8,984 bases of DNA from Bacteroidales bacterium. Lineage in GTDB: Bacteria > Bacteroidota > Bacteroidia > Bacteroidales > UBA932. How positions within the stretch are numbered: the stretch's first letter is position 1; each line of letters opens with the position of its first letter. A model generated the notes under the pieces. It did no database searches. It was given only the letters and a program-made list of their open reading frames with translations, and had not been told where the DNA came from. The translations under genes were made by a program, and so were the position numbers. Shown piece by piece: positions 8,694 through 8,984 of the stretch. The stretch lies in the NCBI GenBank assembly GCA_024401915.1, contig JAKSKA010000046.1:1-8984 (forward strand), read 5' to 3'.

Positions 8694-8694
8694 T

Positions 8695-8700
8695 GGAGGA
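8695..8700 (+). promoter_or_regulatory. Shine-Dalgarno-like site for the EEP lipoprotein gene
   Basis: GGAGGA lies 7 nt before the ATG at 8708, directly after the susD stop codon. It is the only strong purine-rich ribosome-binding site seen ahead of a gene in this window. It favours 8708 as the start over the in-frame ATG at 8693, which overlaps the susD stop as TAATG and would add five residues (MEDDV) before the signal peptide. Confidence 0.5.
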
Positions 8701-8707
8701 TGACGTT

Positions 8708-8984
8708 ATGAAGAAATTATTTATATTGATTCTTGCAGTGCTTTCCGTGGCCTCCTGCCACAAGAAAATGGATTTCGATTATTCCCGCTGGTACAAGAGC
8801 GATTCGGACCAGGACGGCCGCAGGCAGATTTCCGTGATGAGCTTCAATGTCCGTTACGGCTCCGCGGAGACCGATACGGGCGACCGCGACTGGTCGGTCA
8901 GGAAGAAGGCGGTGTCCGCAATGCTCAGCTCCGTCCATCCCATTCTTATGGGCTGCCAGGAGTGCGAGCCCTCCCAGAGGAAGG
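8708..8984 (+). CDS. Endonuclease/exonuclease/phosphatase-fold lipoprotein, N-terminal part (3' end outside window)
   Basis: The first 92 codons are present and the frame runs off the window end. The N-terminus is a classic short lipoprotein signal, MKKLFILILAVLSVASC, with the lipid Cys at residue 17. The EEP (DNase I-like) fold begins at about residue 41 with ISVMSFNVRYG, whose Asn47 matches the conserved metal-site Asn. A DRDWSVRKKAV segment (59-69) matches the family's W-x-x-R-K region, and GCQE (82-85) supplies the expected metal-binding Glu85. The family includes Mg-dependent phosphodiesterases and phosphatases: nucleases, sphingomyelinases and phosphoinositide phosphatases. The substrate cannot be chosen because the catalytic Asp/His residues lie downstream. 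Being an exported lipoprotein in a SusC/SusD operon, it probably acts outside the cytoplasm on a nutrient or envelope substrate. The start is supported by GGAGGA 7 nt upstream; ATG 8693 is the alternative. Confidence 0.88.
   Translation, partial: MKKLFILILAVLSVASCHKKMDFDYSRWYKSDSDQDGRRQISVMSFNVRYGSAETDTGDRDWSVRKKAVSAMLSSVHPILMGCQECEPSQRK

Overview
This window looks like part of a polysaccharide utilisation locus (PUL) from a Bacteroidota genome, most likely order Bacteroidales. The evidence is an intact SusC/RagA-type TonB-dependent receptor directly followed by a SusD/RagB lipoprotein, short lipoprotein signal peptides ending in Ser-Cys, an A-rich leader before susC instead of a Shine-Dalgarno sequence, and a fimbrillin-like (Mfa-type) domain. 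By eye the GC content is well above that of typical Bacteroides. That would fit Rikenellaceae/Alistipes-like or uncultured high-GC Bacteroidales lineages, but the genus cannot be fixed from this sequence.

Layout, all on the + strand: (1) positions 1-1004, the C-terminal part of a heparinase II/III-like polysaccharide lyase that begins upstream of the window; (2) 1006-3561, an 851-residue lipoprotein with an N-terminal fimbrillin-like domain and a right-handed parallel beta-helix; (3) 3583-6846, a complete SusC-like outer-membrane receptor; (4) 6846-8693, a complete SusD-like glycan-binding lipoprotein; (5) 8708 to the window end, the first 92 codons of a lipoprotein of the endonuclease/exonuclease/phosphatase (EEP) fold. 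Junctions are 1 nt, 21 nt, a 1-nt overlap (TAATG) and 14 nt. I see no terminator or recognisable Bacteroides-type promoter between the genes, so this is very probably one transcript. No stretch over 300 bases lacks a gene, and I found no tRNA, rRNA, CRISPR array, insertion sequence or attachment site.

Working model (inference): the SusC/SusD pair captures oligosaccharides at the cell surface and imports them. The beta-helix lipoprotein may help bind or process the substrate outside the cell. The heparinase II/III-like enzyme would cleave uronic-acid-containing saccharides by beta-elimination. The role of the EEP lipoprotein in this setting is unclear. The most unusual items are the fimbrillin-like/beta-helix fusion with a regular ladder of cysteines, the placement of lyase and beta-helix genes ahead of susC, and the EEP lipoprotein riding in a glycan operon. 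Nothing here proves a wholly new system; most of the window is a recognisable PUL.
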